In this document: piece after piece, positions 1 to 10,859 of the stretch
How the letters are laid out: each line of letters opens with the position of its first letter
Numbering within the stretch: position 1 is the first letter of the stretch
Assembly: GCA_030220185.1 (NCBI GenBank)
Contig: JASPKZ010000424.1
Span: 248,001 to 312,000 of the forward strand
Direction of reading: 5' to 3'
From: Diploptera punctata
Taxonomy: Eukaryota; Arthropoda; Insecta; Blattodea; Blaberidae
DNA: 64,000 nucleotides
Translations under genes and position numbers: made by a program
The notes under the pieces: model-generated
The model's input: the letters and a program-made list of their open reading frames with translations, nothing else
Database searches by the model: none
Told to the model about the DNA's origin: nothing

Positions 1-57
1 TCTGTACGTAACATTATCCTACGGCGTAGGTAACAAACTCCGACGACCTTTCATAAC

Positions 58-801
58 TAGAGTCCGGATGTTAGGCACTTAAAAACTTCAAAATAGGTAG
101 GCAAAAAGACACTAAAAATCATTAATATAGCCACTCAAAAATCAAAATAGGTTCTTACAAAAATTGACTACAACATAAAATTTTACAGCCTTACGTAAAG
201 AATATAAACATATGCCATCAATACCATACGAAGATATCAGAGATGATTTTGGAACTTGTTTTTTCTTTTTACAAAGAGCATACTTATGTTTTGCAGTGTG
301 TACGTGCTGCAAAACATGGTAGGCCTACTTCCTTGCACAATTCATTGAAATTGTACACACTTTGCAAAACAATGTCACTTGAGAATATTTCCGCACCAAA
401 TTCTTTCACGAAATTGGTCAGTTTGTCTTTTATTGTTGTCAGTTCTTTAGGCATCGTGAAACAACTGTTCTAAAGGTAAAATAAAAGCCACATACACTTG
501 TCGCACAACTTTGTCTGTGAACGAGGACTACAGACTGAATTCAGTGTTATCAACATAAAAAATAATAGATATGTGTCATGAAGTTTGTCCATTTCAATTA
601 ATTTCATTGAAATGCTAAGTTAATTTCGAGAAAAATGGCAAATAGGCATTTATAGGCATTGTAAGCTGAAATAGGCATTTATAAGCAAAATCAACTTAAT
701 GGAAAACAACTCTAGGGTCGTCGGTATGAACTTATATGAAGTCGATTTTACAATATCTGTAATAAATAACTGTAGGCATTTTCCCTAACATCCGGTCTCT
801 A
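58..801. mobile_element. Non-autonomous hAT element with 8-bp TSD
   Basis: The ends are imperfect terminal inverted repeats (TIRs) beginning TAGAG and sharing CCGGATGTTAGG. They are flanked by identical 8-bp copies of TTCATAAC (50-57 and 802-809). An 8-bp duplication and a YARNG terminus are hallmarks of hAT transposons. At 744 bp it is far too short for a full hAT transposase and keeps only an N-terminal remnant. The + strand frame at 243-473 is antisense to that remnant and is not taken as a gene. Confidence 0.85.
230..475 (-). pseudogene. hAT transposase N-terminus (BED zinc finger remnant)
   Basis: On the minus strand this stretch starts MPKELTTIKDKLTNFVKEF, the usual opening of one hAT transposase group. 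After a frame change it continues with FCKVC and later HVHTAKH, the C-x2-C and H-x4-H ligands of a BED-type DNA-binding finger. A stop codon lies between the ligand pairs and the catalytic domain is absent, so no active protein is possible. The assignment rests on motif recognition only. Confidence 0.6.
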
Positions 802-1080
802 TTCATAACTCCATCTCTTATTTGAAGTAAGTATACCACTATATTTTACGACTGATTATACCACTCTTCCCAGTCATTCCCTTGGAAGGAGATATTTTCC
901 TCATATTCACCACTACCGCCATTGCTTCCCCTCACCGGCTAAAAAGTTAACACGGTCGAGTAATTAATGTGACGTAGTCCTACTGTTTTTCTGTGTTGAC
1001 AATTGTAAATACACAAAATCAAGAATATTTAAGTCAATATTTGACAATGATTTTATAATATACTATATTTAATATAATAT

Positions 1081-1466
1081 TTTTTTAATGCCCCAGTTTG
1101 TCCTTTTGGATATTTCTGGTGTTCTTTCCTGGCAATGGCGTAATTGTAACCCGCTTCTGAGATTGGGGCGCCTGGAAGGCGGGGTTACGATGCCACGATG
1201 ATATGATGGGTGATGATGATGATGGTGGTGCGCCAGGAGAGTCCTTAATCCTAAGCTTAATCTAAGATGAATATGAATGATGATGATTTCGATGGCCATA
1301 TGGTTTCGGAGACCGTTTGGGCCTTAAAGGTTTCCTGACATTTGTCTTACAGGTGAGGAAAAACCCCGATAAAAACCTTACCCAGAAAAACTGTCCCGAC
1401 CGGGGATCGAACCCGGGCCCGCTGCGTGACAAGGCAGCACACTACCTCGAGACCACAGCGGTGGAC
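1081..1466 (-). mobile_element. SINE family A, full copy with 15-bp TSD
   Basis: This is a tRNA-derived retroposon. The head at the high-coordinate end contains, on the minus strand, an A-box-like stretch (GTGGTCTCGAGGTAG) and a B box (GGTTCGATCCC). The body includes the shared block around TTACAGGTGAGGAAAAACCCC. The copy is flanked by TATTTAATATAATAT at 1066-1080 and 1467-1481. The 3' part with GATGATGAT differs from other family A copies here. Confidence 0.8.
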
Positions 1467-1834
1467 TATTTAATATAATATAATTTCATAAATTTGAAAC
1501 TTTATCAATTAATAAAAAAATAATTAATATTTTTTTAATTGACATGTGCGTACTAAATCTGCCTAAAATATATTTTCAAAACCTATTTTTCCATTTGAAC
1601 AGAACTTATTTTAGGCACCTAAAATAATAATTTTAGAACCTAAAAATCCCAGTCTATTAATAACCATCTCTCCTCAAAACGATCTTTGAGATTAAGAAAA
1701 TCCTTTTTATCTGCTAAAAATCTTATTTTATCTCTGAAGACACTGATAAGATGAATCTCCCAGTGAGAGAGAATGAAGAAACGAGGTTCCAAGATCCCCT
1801 TGTCCTGTGCGATTTGATATGACTTTTTTTATAG

Positions 1835-2000
1835 GAAATGTGCACTCGGTTGAGCATTAACATATACACAAGGACAGGACACACACACCCAGACCCAAGG
1901 AGGAGATTTAAAATCCCCTACCCCGCCAGGAATCGAACCCGGGTCGCCGGAGTGGAAGGTAGGGACTTTACCGACTACGCCACGGCGAAGGACTTTGATA
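1835..2000 (-). mobile_element. SINE family B (tRNA-derived head)
   Basis: On the minus strand a tRNA-like head carries an A-box-like TGGCGTAGTCGGTAAAG and a B box GGTTCGATTCC. It is followed by a GT-rich body. It resembles SINE A in layout but not in sequence. Open frames across it on both strands are short and give no protein signal. Confidence 0.6.
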
Positions 2001-2397
2001 TGACAATCTTCCTCAATAAACAACACATGGATTGGTACTAGGAAGCAGTGATGGGCTTGTACCTTGACCACTTCCACTTCCTATAAAGCCAGTGGTGTCC
2101 AATTATAATGAACTTAGGGGCCAGAAATATGTTTTTCTAATCAGGTGGACGGCTGCAAATTGAAGTGATTCTGCTATAGTCCGCTCAATCATTTAGTTTA
2201 CAGGCGGCATCAAAGGCAACTGTTTCCCTCTAGTTTAAAAAATACATTGTTACTGCCAGGTAGAGCCGGGGAGTTGTTAGAGGATTCTAAGTGAAATTAT
2301 GAGGTTCTTTTTAATATTAATGTGAGTGTTTGACTTTTACCTCATAATCTGACAGAATTATGAGGTAAGTTGTCAAGCCTCATATTAGTATTCTATT

Positions 2398-2560
2398 CTA
2401 TTGTACTCTGCCCTAGGGTACGTCTTTCACTGCATCTATGTTATGTAGCTTTACTAAGGAATTATAGGTGTGGTAGCTTCCTGTTGTTTTCCACACCATG
2501 GGATGACGATGATGGCCATATGATGTTCGGGAACCATGGGTTCTAGGCTTTCTGTGACGC
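2398..2560 (-). mobile_element. SINE family A, 5'-truncated copy
   Basis: This matches the 3' half of SINE A: the block around CTGCCCTAGGGTACGTC, then TTATAGGTGTGGTAGCTTCC and GGCCATATGAT. The tRNA-like head is missing. Confidence 0.7.
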
Positions 2561-2572
2561 GACTCTTTTAAT

Positions 2573-2775
2573 TCCTTCATAAACTCCTGTCAAATTTTAT
2601 TCTTAGGGTTTCATTTTTCAAATTATTTCCCACCATTTACAATGATTTTTACATTTTTTTAACTACATACATAGCATGAAGACGTGGCAGCCATGTTGAT
2701 TTTAACGATTATTCCATACAACAACAAAGACGTGTTCCAGTGCAAACTAACATAGAGTATGTACTAATGTACTAA
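2573..2775. repeat. Dispersed repeat K, copy 1
   Basis: Resembles 7180-7410 over about 200 bp, sharing CTTAGGGTTT, TTTACAATGATTTTTACAT and CATAGAGTATGTACTA. Origin unknown. Confidence 0.55.
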
Positions 2776-2989
2776 TTAACTGTACACACATACTTCAGAA
2801 TTTCAGAACTTGCTATTTATTTTTTAATTATTTTTCGCGTCACATGTTGTAAAGTATTTCCGATTTTTTAAATAATGATTTTACAAATAGCATTTATATT
2901 CAATGTGACTATTCTAACACACAATCCCATTGAAGAGGGATAGAGGAGGGAGAAGAATTTTCGTTAACCATTACGTCCGCGCGGCCATG

Positions 2990-3030
2990 AACCTACGGGT
3001 TCGATAGTGCCAGTGAGCTAATTAGCTTAT
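2990..3030 (+). repeat. RTE-like LINE 3' tail fragment
   Basis: The stretch CGGCCATGAACCTACGGG and the following GTTCGATAGTGCCAGTGAG is the extreme 3' end shared with the long LINE at 36951-40216, here cut off from any coding sequence. Confidence 0.7.
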
Positions 3031-3200
3031 GTCCTTGTTCACTTTCTCTCACTACTAAAGGTTTTTCAGTGGATGAACATATTTATCATAAGTAATGCTT
3101 TTCAACTTATCTAGAGGATTTGGAAATCGAGAGTGGCATTTGTTAGGACTATTTAACGAATAAAATTAAGCTGTTTACTCACAAATCATTATTTAAATAT

Positions 3201-3534
3201 CTATTCATCCATAGTAATTCTGCCCGAGGGCAGGTCTTTCACTGCAATCATAGCATTTTCATGCTATGTTTTGCAGCTGTACTAGGGAATTATAGGTGTG
3301 GTAGCTTCCCGTTGTTTTCCACACCGGTAAAATATATTGATGATAATGATACGGATGATGATGATGGCCGGATGATTTTCGGGGACCGGTGGCCCTAATC
3401 TTCCTGACATTTGTCTTACAGGTGAGGAAAAACCCCGAAGAAACCCTCAACCAGGAGCCTGTCCCAACCGGGAATCGAACCCGGGCTCGCTGCGTGACGA
3501 GGCAGCACGCTACCTCGAGACCACAGCGGTGGAC
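3201..3534 (-). mobile_element. SINE family A, copy inserted in repeat F
   Basis: Full-length family A copy: tail (CATC)n at low coordinates, tRNA-like head ending CCACAGCGGTGGAC at the high end, B box GGGAATCGAACCC on the + strand. It sits between ATTTAAATAT and CTTTAATAT, which appear to be diverged copies of the target. Confidence 0.8.
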
Positions 3535-3546
3535 TTACTTTAATAT

Positions 3547-3672
3547 CCATCCATAGTAATTCTGCCCGAGGGCAGGTCTTTCACTGCAATCACAGCATTT
3601 TCATGTTATGTTTTGCAGCTTTACTAGGGAATTGTAGGTGTGATAGCTTCCCGTTGCTTTCCGCACCGGTGA

Positions 3673-3729
<57 letters not shown>

Positions 3730-3900
3730 GCCATATGATTTCGGGACCGTTTGGGCCTTAAAGTTTTCCTGACATTTGTCTTACAGGTGAGGAAAAAACC
3801 CGATAAAAACCTCACCCAGAAAAACTGCCCCGACCGGGGATCGAACCCGGGTCTGCTGCGTGACAAGGCAGCACGCTACCTCGAGACCACAGCGGTGGAC
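3547..3900 (-). mobile_element. SINE family A, second head-to-tail copy
   Basis: It lies directly next to the previous copy in the same orientation, separated only by a target-like TACTTTAATAT that also follows this copy. Its GAT microsatellite (3674-3728) is much longer than in its neighbours. Poly-isoleucine and poly-histidine frames across it come from the microsatellite. Confidence 0.8.
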
Positions 3901-4454
3901 TACTTTAATATAGTTATCTTAAATATATATATATATATAATGTAAACGGCGATGTTTGAAAACAAATTATAAATGTTTGGTTATGTTTTATTTGTTCATC
4001 CTCTGCAACTTGATCATATTATTTATTGCCAAAGTAGGATCGCGATATTGTAAAAATGCACTCTAGTGGAGAAAAAATGAAACACATAAATCTGTATATT
4101 ATAACCAACATTATCGTAGGTTATTAATTAATATTTTAGTAAAATCATTATTTAAAAACACAATTATTGAATACATAATTATGAAATGTGTAGTTCGAAG
4201 GAATCTGTTCATTGTTTGCTACATTCAATGTATTTGTTGGAGAGTCAGTCTTTGCAAATTAATGCTCTGACCTGTTCAGAATATTAAAAGGAAGGAACTT
4301 TCTTTATCACAAAAACAGGAGTTGGTAAAGAGAATTCGATAAAGAGCGAGATGAAATACGACTGTCATTGATTGTAAAACAGAATTCGTTGAAACATGAT
4401 TGGTCATTAACTCCCCATTTGGGGCATGAGTTAAATAGTCACAATAAAGAAACG

Positions 4455-5530
4455 ATAAATGTAGAATTAATTTCAAATGCACAATGACTATACTAATTCC
4501 GAGCTATGTTCCAGTTGTACTGTAAACAAACTTTTATAAGGTATTTACTTTACCGACTTCGTCTATTGAGAGAACCTGGTGCTACTTTCACCCGCCATAT
4601 AACTGAATTGTGTACAGAACTGTCATCTATAGGAACATTGTTCTTAGGCAACATCGTGTTTTAAGAGAAATAAGACTTAATACAAGGTAAGATGTATTTA
4701 GGAATTCCTCCATTTATTTATTTATGACAAAAATTATATACGGGTCTATACCTAATAGAAAGTTCACTTTTTTGTCATGATGTCTATAATATACTTTATT
4801 TACAAATTTCATGACGAGTAGAATTTATGCGCGCCATGCCTGGCTCACCTGTAAATTCTGCTGTTATTTTCACCACATCCCCAGTGGCTAATGTAGGATA
4901 CTTTTCACTAAAGTGTTTGAAAACATTCAAAATAATTCGTTTCTCTCTTCTTTTAAATCGTTTCTATTCCAATTTTTTAATGAATTCTATGAAAGCGGCC
5001 ATTTTGTAACAATAGAAATCCGAATGTATTCAGCATTGCGCATGCGCAAGAATATAACAATGCTTATTTAATCTATTAAAATTGTAATTAATTATATATT
5101 TTAAGATTCTCCCATATAACTTATACAGACATGTTAGATAATATCTATTTTTATTTCCTTTAATTCGAGCGTTAGAGAGGGAACTACATTTTCTTACACG
5201 CTTAAAGGTACAACCATTATTGGACAATGAAAATGCAGTCATACACCTGGTTTGTTTACATTACAACTGGAACTTATCTCGGAAGAGGTAAAATATAAAG
5301 CATTAACAGTTTCATACATGTATGAAGTAAAAAAAAAAGACGCGCCATAAAATGCATTACTGCCCTTAAAATCCTTTTGAAATACATTTAAATGGAAAAA
5401 TATTACATTAAATTACATGAAAATAATCGAGAATTTCGCAAGAGTTGAAATGGCTTTAGAGGGCAGCATGCGCCATTTTGAACAGCCTTGCTATAAAGCA
5501 TACATATTTGTTTATGAAGCCAATAATGCA
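4455..5530. other. Gene-poor stretch
   Basis: AT-rich sequence with no convincing gene. The only coding trace is the small minus-strand remnant at 4827-5003. Confidence 0.5.
4827..5003 (-). pseudogene. Possible transposase N-terminal fragment
   Basis: The minus strand reads IILNVFKHFSEKYP followed by a stretch like VVKITAEFTGEPG. This resembles the helix-turn-helix start of some insect IS630/Tc1-like transposases, from memory of the family. A stop codon interrupts it and nothing downstream continues it. Low confidence. Confidence 0.35.
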
Positions 5531-5994
5531 TAAATAATAGTTTTAAAAAACTAAAGGAACACGCTTTATTAGGAAACTAAAAAATGAAAAATAATTTTAA
5601 TTTCCAATACGCTTGGGATAAAATAAAGTGGTCAACAAAAAAATCATCTCCAACACATATAGAATAAAACTAGAGTTATCAACAAAAAGAAAATAATTTT
5701 ACCATCAAAAGTGTGGGGTGCTCTATATCAATTAATATACTTGATAATAAACAGATATTGGTAAAAGTAGGCTCTCTAAGAAGAAAATGTAAAAATCATA
5801 AAAAGCACCCACGCTTTTGATGGTGAAATTATTTTCTTTTTGTTGATAACTCTAATTTTATTCTATATGTGTTGAAGATGATTTTTTTGTTGACCACTTT
5901 ATTTTATCCCAAACGTATTGGAAATTAAAATTATTTTTCATTTTTTAGTTTTCTAATAAAGCGTGTTCCTTTAGTTTTTTAAAACTATTATTTA
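5531..5994. repeat. Large inverted repeat (foldback/MITE)
   Basis: Arms of about 190 bp (5531-5722 and 5804-5994) are nearly identical in inverted orientation. For example, the left arm's AGGAACACGCTTTATTAG reappears reverse-complemented near 5957. The spacer is about 80 bp. No open frame of note. A transcript would form a long hairpin. Confidence 0.85.
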
Positions 5995-6164
5995 TTTTTT
6001 ATTTTTAATATTTTACAGAATAAGATAAAAATGTAAATATCTTTAAATCCGATACTATTGTAGTATGAGCTAAAAGTAATACTCTTCTAGAAAAAAAAAC
6101 CCTCCCAGCCGGATTTCAACCAGCGACGTATGGATTACTGAAATTATATACCACTAAGAGTTCA

Positions 6165-6262
6165 CTGGCTGATGATCATCTACCTCTGTGATTGACACAT
6201 GTGGATGTGAGGCCAGCAGCCGGCTGGTAGGCTAAGGGCCTTCCAGGCCTGTTGCGCCAGGA
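6165..6262 (+). mobile_element. SINE family D, 3' fragment
   Basis: Shares ACACATGTGGATG, GAGGCCAGCA and GGGCCTTCCAGGCC with the end of the complete SINE D copy at 22001-22340. The head is missing. Confidence 0.6.
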
Positions 6263-6351
6263 GTTTAAAGAGTTCACTGCTCTACCAACTGAGCTCTTAC
6301 AACGATTGACTAAAAACTCGACAAGTCCGCAACCTATTATACCAGTTTTCA

Positions 6352-6675
6352 TTTTTTTTTATTTTCGGATGATTCTGGCCAGGATTTTAGAAACAAAATA
6401 TGAAATTATTGTATTGTCACGGGTCCTCTACATGTATACAAAGTTTCAAGTCGATCCAATGTTTCTAAGTGGGTAAAATCGCGTTGAAAGATTCCGTTAC
6501 ATTGATATAAAAACACTTTTTTTGATTTTCTGATGATTATGGCCAGGATTTTAGAAAATAAATATGAAATTATTGTATTGTCACGGATCCTCTACAAGTA
6601 TACAAAGTTTCAAGTCGATCCGATGATTTTAAGTGGGTGAAAATCGCGTTGAAAGATTCCGTTATATAGATAGAT
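6352..6675. repeat. Two-copy tandem duplication, ~165-bp period
   Basis: TACAAAGTTTCAAGTCGATC and GCGTTGAAAGATTCCGTTA each occur twice, about 165 bp apart. The second copy runs into a short TAGA microsatellite. No coding potential. Confidence 0.75.
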
Positions 6676-7179
6676 AGATTAGATAGATACAGGTCAAGCT
6701 AATATAAAGCGTGTAAAATAATTATTCCAGCACGTTATAACAAACAATTTGTATTCATTATACTGTACTCCCGGGGAAATGTGAGAAAGTAAGTCCCCGG
6801 GTGATGAATGACAGTTTATAGCGGAAACGGGGGTTGTTGTAGTTAGGCATGTTAGGTGAATTCCTCGACATATCCAATGTCTAGTATATAACGTGGCGAG
6901 TTTGTTGTATACCTTTATACGTTACATAATTGCCATATGAGGGGATTGACCAATGTGCGAGTGTTGTAGTGATTGGGAAAGGCAGATTTAATATGGGAAG
7001 TTTTGTTTATAAGAAAATCATACTTAATTGAAAATTATAACAATAATTTTAGTTTACTTCTAACGCTCTATCAATTATATCCCTTTTACAGTCATAAGTA
7101 AAGTTTTTATGATTCAAGCATGTAATTATGCAACAAAAACTCGTCTTTGGCTAAACTTAAATACCGTGGGACGTGATCC

Positions 7180-7410
7180 GTTTTAATTCATTCATAAACT
7201 TGTCTGTCAAATTGTACGTCTTAGGGTTTAGGTTTTACGCGCCAGATTATTTCCAGTTCATTTACAATGATTTTTACATTGTGGTTCTTAACGATTATTT
7301 GATTTTTTGTTACCGATATTGAAATTACATGAAGAGTTGTGGCTAGCCATATTGATTTTTAATTGAATATTTTGTGTTCGGGTGCAACCAACATAGAGTA
7401 TGTACTATAA
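7180..7410. repeat. Dispersed repeat K, copy 2
   Basis: Diverged counterpart of 2573-2775 in the same orientation. Confidence 0.55.
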
Positions 7411-7472
7411 GTTAAGTGCTTACGCAGTTTAAATAAAATCAGCGTGGCTTCTTTTACAGGTGTTATTCCCAA

Positions 7473-7818
7473 GCGCGATAGGCCTAGAAGGCTCCTGTGA
7501 CCTACCAGCCGGCTGGCTGGCTCTCCATGATTACACATGTGTTACTCACTGGAAGTAGACGAAGTCAATCTATCCAGTTATATGGATCGGTGACATGTGG
7601 TCAGCATGTGCGCGCCCCCCAACACGTGTATGAGATGGTTTTCTAAACCTGGAGTCGCTACTTATTTGAGATACCCAAAAGGCCTCCACGATGCTAGGTG
7701 AGCACCGGTCCCATAAGCGCCGAAATTCCATGAGAAAAAACATTTTCTTCCCCCATGGAGACCCGAACGGGAGCGCATTAGTTCGCCAGCTCTGCTGCCA
7801 CAGTGCTTGGCTGACTTA
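7473..7818 (-). mobile_element. SINE family D copy
   Basis: Same order of blocks as the copies at 19913-20256 and 22001-22340: GGCCTAGAAGG, GTGACATGTGGTCAG, GAGCACCGGTCCCATA, CCCCCATGGAGAC. The head is diverged. Similar sequence on both sides (ACAGGTGTTATT before, CACAGTGTTATT after) suggests a decayed target-site duplication. Confidence 0.7.
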
Positions 7819-7819
7819 A

Positions 7820-8045
7820 CTCTTTCACAGTGTTATTGGAGTACTTAAGTTGCGTTGAGGTGTAGCTTTTAGGTTGGTCTTTCACAGGTTATAGTACTTA
7901 AATTGCGTTTTAGGGTAGTTTTTTAGTTGGTTTCCTCTTTTTTACAGGTGTAGGATGTACTTTTACATTGCGGTTCAGGGTAGCTTTTAGGTTGATATTC
8001 CAAGGGTTAGAGTACTTAAATTGCATTAGTGTTAGTTTTTAGGTT
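7820..8045. repeat. Short tandem array, ~70-bp unit
   Basis: The motif GTACTTAAATTGCGTT...TTTTTAGGTTGGT recurs about three to four times with divergence. The SINE D copy inserted at its edge. Function unknown. Confidence 0.55.
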
Positions 8046-8449
8046 TCGTGTGTTTGGAGACGCGGGGGGATTGTTTGAAATATAGTGTATAGGTTTGCTG
8101 CGTCCCGTGATTCCATAGTGGTATGTGCATGATGTAGTGATGTCGAATTTAGAAAAAAATGTTAGCGGTCACATTGTTGTATTAAGTATTATTCCACTCC
8201 TTTTTTGCAAAAATATTACTTACACCCCTTTGCTTCTAACCGCCTCAAATTAGATCAGTTGATACAGTTTCGAACAAGGTTTATTGTGTTAATTTGACTA
8301 TTACACTCATATGACGTCACGCTACTTTCATGTGTTATTGGTTTTAATTTGATGAAGGACAGGGGAATGCAGGATGGTGACTGGAAGTATAGAAATGAAC
8401 GGAGAAAAATAATCAAAACTTAATATTGGGCACAGGTAGATGTATACAT

Positions 8450-8450
<1 letters not shown>

Positions 8451-8521
<71 letters not shown>
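8451..8521. repeat. (AAT)n microsatellite
   Basis: About 23 uninterrupted AAT units. The poly-Asn and poly-Leu open frames across it are artefacts. A similar but shorter tract lies at 9040-9068. Confidence 0.95.
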
Positions 8522-8523
<2 letters not shown>

Positions 8524-8623
8524 GTTTCATTTATTCTGGCAGAGTTATGGCCATTAGGCCTTCTCTTCCACTCAACCACCACAAATACAAATAAATATTT
8601 GACAAATATAGATATACACTATA

Positions 8624-8921
8624 AGTAAAGTGATCCCACAACAGGCCCGGAAGCCCTTGGGGTAGTAGGAAGTTAAGGCTCCCACTTTTTCCAGACAATC
8701 GGCACTTTACGTCAGCCGGGTTGTCAGCCCTGCGTGACGGCCGCCTTTACCCCAGAACAAGCGTCTGGTACTCATTTCAGTTAGAGGCTGAGTCGACCTC
8801 AGGGTCATAGTGCCGCCAGAGGGTTTGGGCCAGTTTAAAAATCCTGACCCCAACGGGACTTGAACCCTCAACCCTCTGGCTTGTAGCTCAGTGCCTTAAC
8901 CACTACGCTACGGCGTGCCCC
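8624..8921 (-). mobile_element. SINE family C, full copy with 14-bp TSD
   Basis: Flanked by AGATATACACTATA at 8610-8623 and 8922-8935. The tRNA-like head lies at the high end (on the + strand GGGACTTGAACCCTC for the B box and ACCACTACGCTACGG for the A-box side). The body contains CAGCCGGGTTGTCAG and TGCGTGACGGCCGCC. A second copy ends the window at 63692-63957. Confidence 0.88.
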
Positions 8922-8939
8922 AGATATACACTATACTAA

Positions 8940-9038
8940 CTACAAAGAGTTAACAATACATTAAATGTTGCAATGTAAATTTCATGTATAAACAACATTT
9001 TATACTATAATAACAATAATAATACTTACGATAATAAA

Positions 9039-9069
<31 letters not shown>

Positions 9070-10086
9070 GTATAGCCTAATTATAATACATTATATGAGA
9101 AACGCCAATTAATATATATATACCTTACACTGGGTAATGATGAAGTCGAGGTTAGAGCAAATATAAATTTAGATTTCTTTTAAAAGATGCCAATGTCCGG
9201 CAGCCCCTTATTTCTTGTGGTAGGGAAATTAAAATATGCTGAATAAATATTAATTTTAAATGTTAAATTAGTTTTTAATTATGCCTACAGCGCTGTGCCA
9301 AACTATGTTTTAGAAGTGTACAATACAACCTAGACTCGCGTGGCGTTCGGCTCAGTCGTATTCCTTCTTGGGACTTTCTTTACATCTGAAGGAATGAAGT
9401 TATTAAGGCCGTATCCATGAATTTTTTTTTTAGCGAATTCCAAAGTAATGAGGCAATTGAGGGCTACACGAAACTATTTTTTTATTTTTTTACATGTCTT
9501 CACTGATCTATCTAGTAGACAGCGAAAATTGTCATCGCCAAAATTTACATATACATATGTTGGCCAATGGTGAAAATTTCATGACACCAGTGTCATAAAT
9601 CTGATGTCATTTTTTTTCCGTCACTATACACAGTAGTTAAAACCTCTAGTATCGCCGAGAAAAGATTGACAGAAGAGCGATTAGACTGACATGCGTCTAC
9701 ATGCATCAACTTGTCCGCCGTCTTGCTTGTACACAAAGTTCCAACCCATCAGTCTTTTGCTTGTTTTGTTTCATTTAGTTCATGCAAAACGTCCAATTTG
9801 CCGTACACACGCAACGTTTTGTTTAACAAACTCGACATGATCATGCAAGACTGACGACAAAACGTTACGTGTAGACCAGCCTAACTCTTAACCCCCGTGT
9901 GGAAGGGGTCAGTGTTCAAGTGGTAACCAGACATCAGCTGATTTTTATGTGAGCCATTTTATCTTTATTAATGAACTGATCGTTGGACCCAAAAGTCGAG
10001 ATAGAAAAAAACAACAACCTCTTAAATTATTTGTCACATGTTGTAATAAAGAGGAAATAGATAGATCAATCGGTTGATTAATGACT
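8940..10086. other. No gene recognised
   Basis: AT-rich sequence with a short (AAT)n run. I see no coding exon, RNA gene or repeat that recurs in the window. Confidence 0.5.
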
Positions 10087-10440
10087 TTAACATCGTACGA
10101 TTCCTAATAGCCAATTTTGTCGGTCCATCCAATCTCCTGGTTGTAGATGTTTCTCCTTCATGTATAAATATATTCCCTGACTCCAGGAGGTTTTAGGTCT
10201 TCCTCTGCCTCGTCTTTCCTCAGGTTTACATTCCAAAACACATTTTGGTAGCCAATCCTCTTCCATTTCCATTCGCTGGACATGTTAGTATCATCTTAAT
10301 TGCTGGGTTTTAATCTAAAATAGTGTCTTCAATCTTCATTTTCTCCCTTACAACTGAGTTTCTATTTTTTTCTCTTCTTGAAATTCTTGCTGCCCTTCGT
10401 ATAAAATCCATTTTCGTTGCCAAAAGATACTTATTGTGGA
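10087..10440 (-). pseudogene. Non-LTR retrotransposon 3' coding fragment
   Basis: The minus strand reads MDFIRRAARISRREKNRN, then a broken segment, then a C-terminal motif of the form (E)ERRGRGRPKTSW. Such endings follow the reverse transcriptase domain in several LINE groups. It has stops and a frame change and lacks the reverse transcriptase, so it is a dead 5'-truncated copy. Confidence 0.65.
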
Positions 10441-10689
10441 AATGAATCTGAAAATTGGTAAATGTTTAGTTCATTATATTCCATTCCAATGACGCAGTTT
10501 AACCTCTCACATTATAGGTACTTTTACGTGACAATCGCCATCTGGGTGAGGGGTTTTATCTATGGATCACACACATACTTTTTTGACAACACAAGGACAT
10601 GAAGGGCCTGTCCGAATGTGTGATCAGTTCAGTGTCAGGTCCTGATCCGAATCAACACAACATTAAGACGAACACACACATTCATACTA

Positions 10690-10856
10690 AACATGGCGAA
10701 TATGTTGATGACTATGATGACCAGATGATATTCGAGGACCGTTTGGGCCTTTACAGTTTCCTGACATTTGTCTTATATGTGAAAAAAATATATATCCTTA
10801 TCGAAGAAACTTGTCCGCACCTGCTGCTATCCCGAGACCACGGCGGTGGACTTGCA
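10690..10856 (-). mobile_element. SINE family A, degraded copy
   Basis: Shares GACCGTTTGGGCCTTTA and CCTGACATTTGTCTTA with other family A copies and ends CCGAGACCACGGCGGTGGAC. The middle is eroded. Confidence 0.65.
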
Positions 10857-10859
10857 TGA

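Larger units (their letters stand above)
3110..4442 (+). repeat. Dispersed repeat F, copy 1, split by two SINEs
   Basis: This repeat recurs at about 18040-18836 and inverted at 46881-47578. Shared blocks include GAGTGGCATTTGTTAGGAC, ACGGCGATGTTTGAAAAC and GGGGCATGAGTTAAATAGTC. The other copies run uninterrupted where two SINE A elements sit here (3201-3900). No coding capacity was found. Probably a non-autonomous element. Confidence 0.75.

Noticed and set aside
8328..8628. Poly-Leu and poly-Asn frames
   Set aside because: Direct translation of an (AAT)n microsatellite on each strand.
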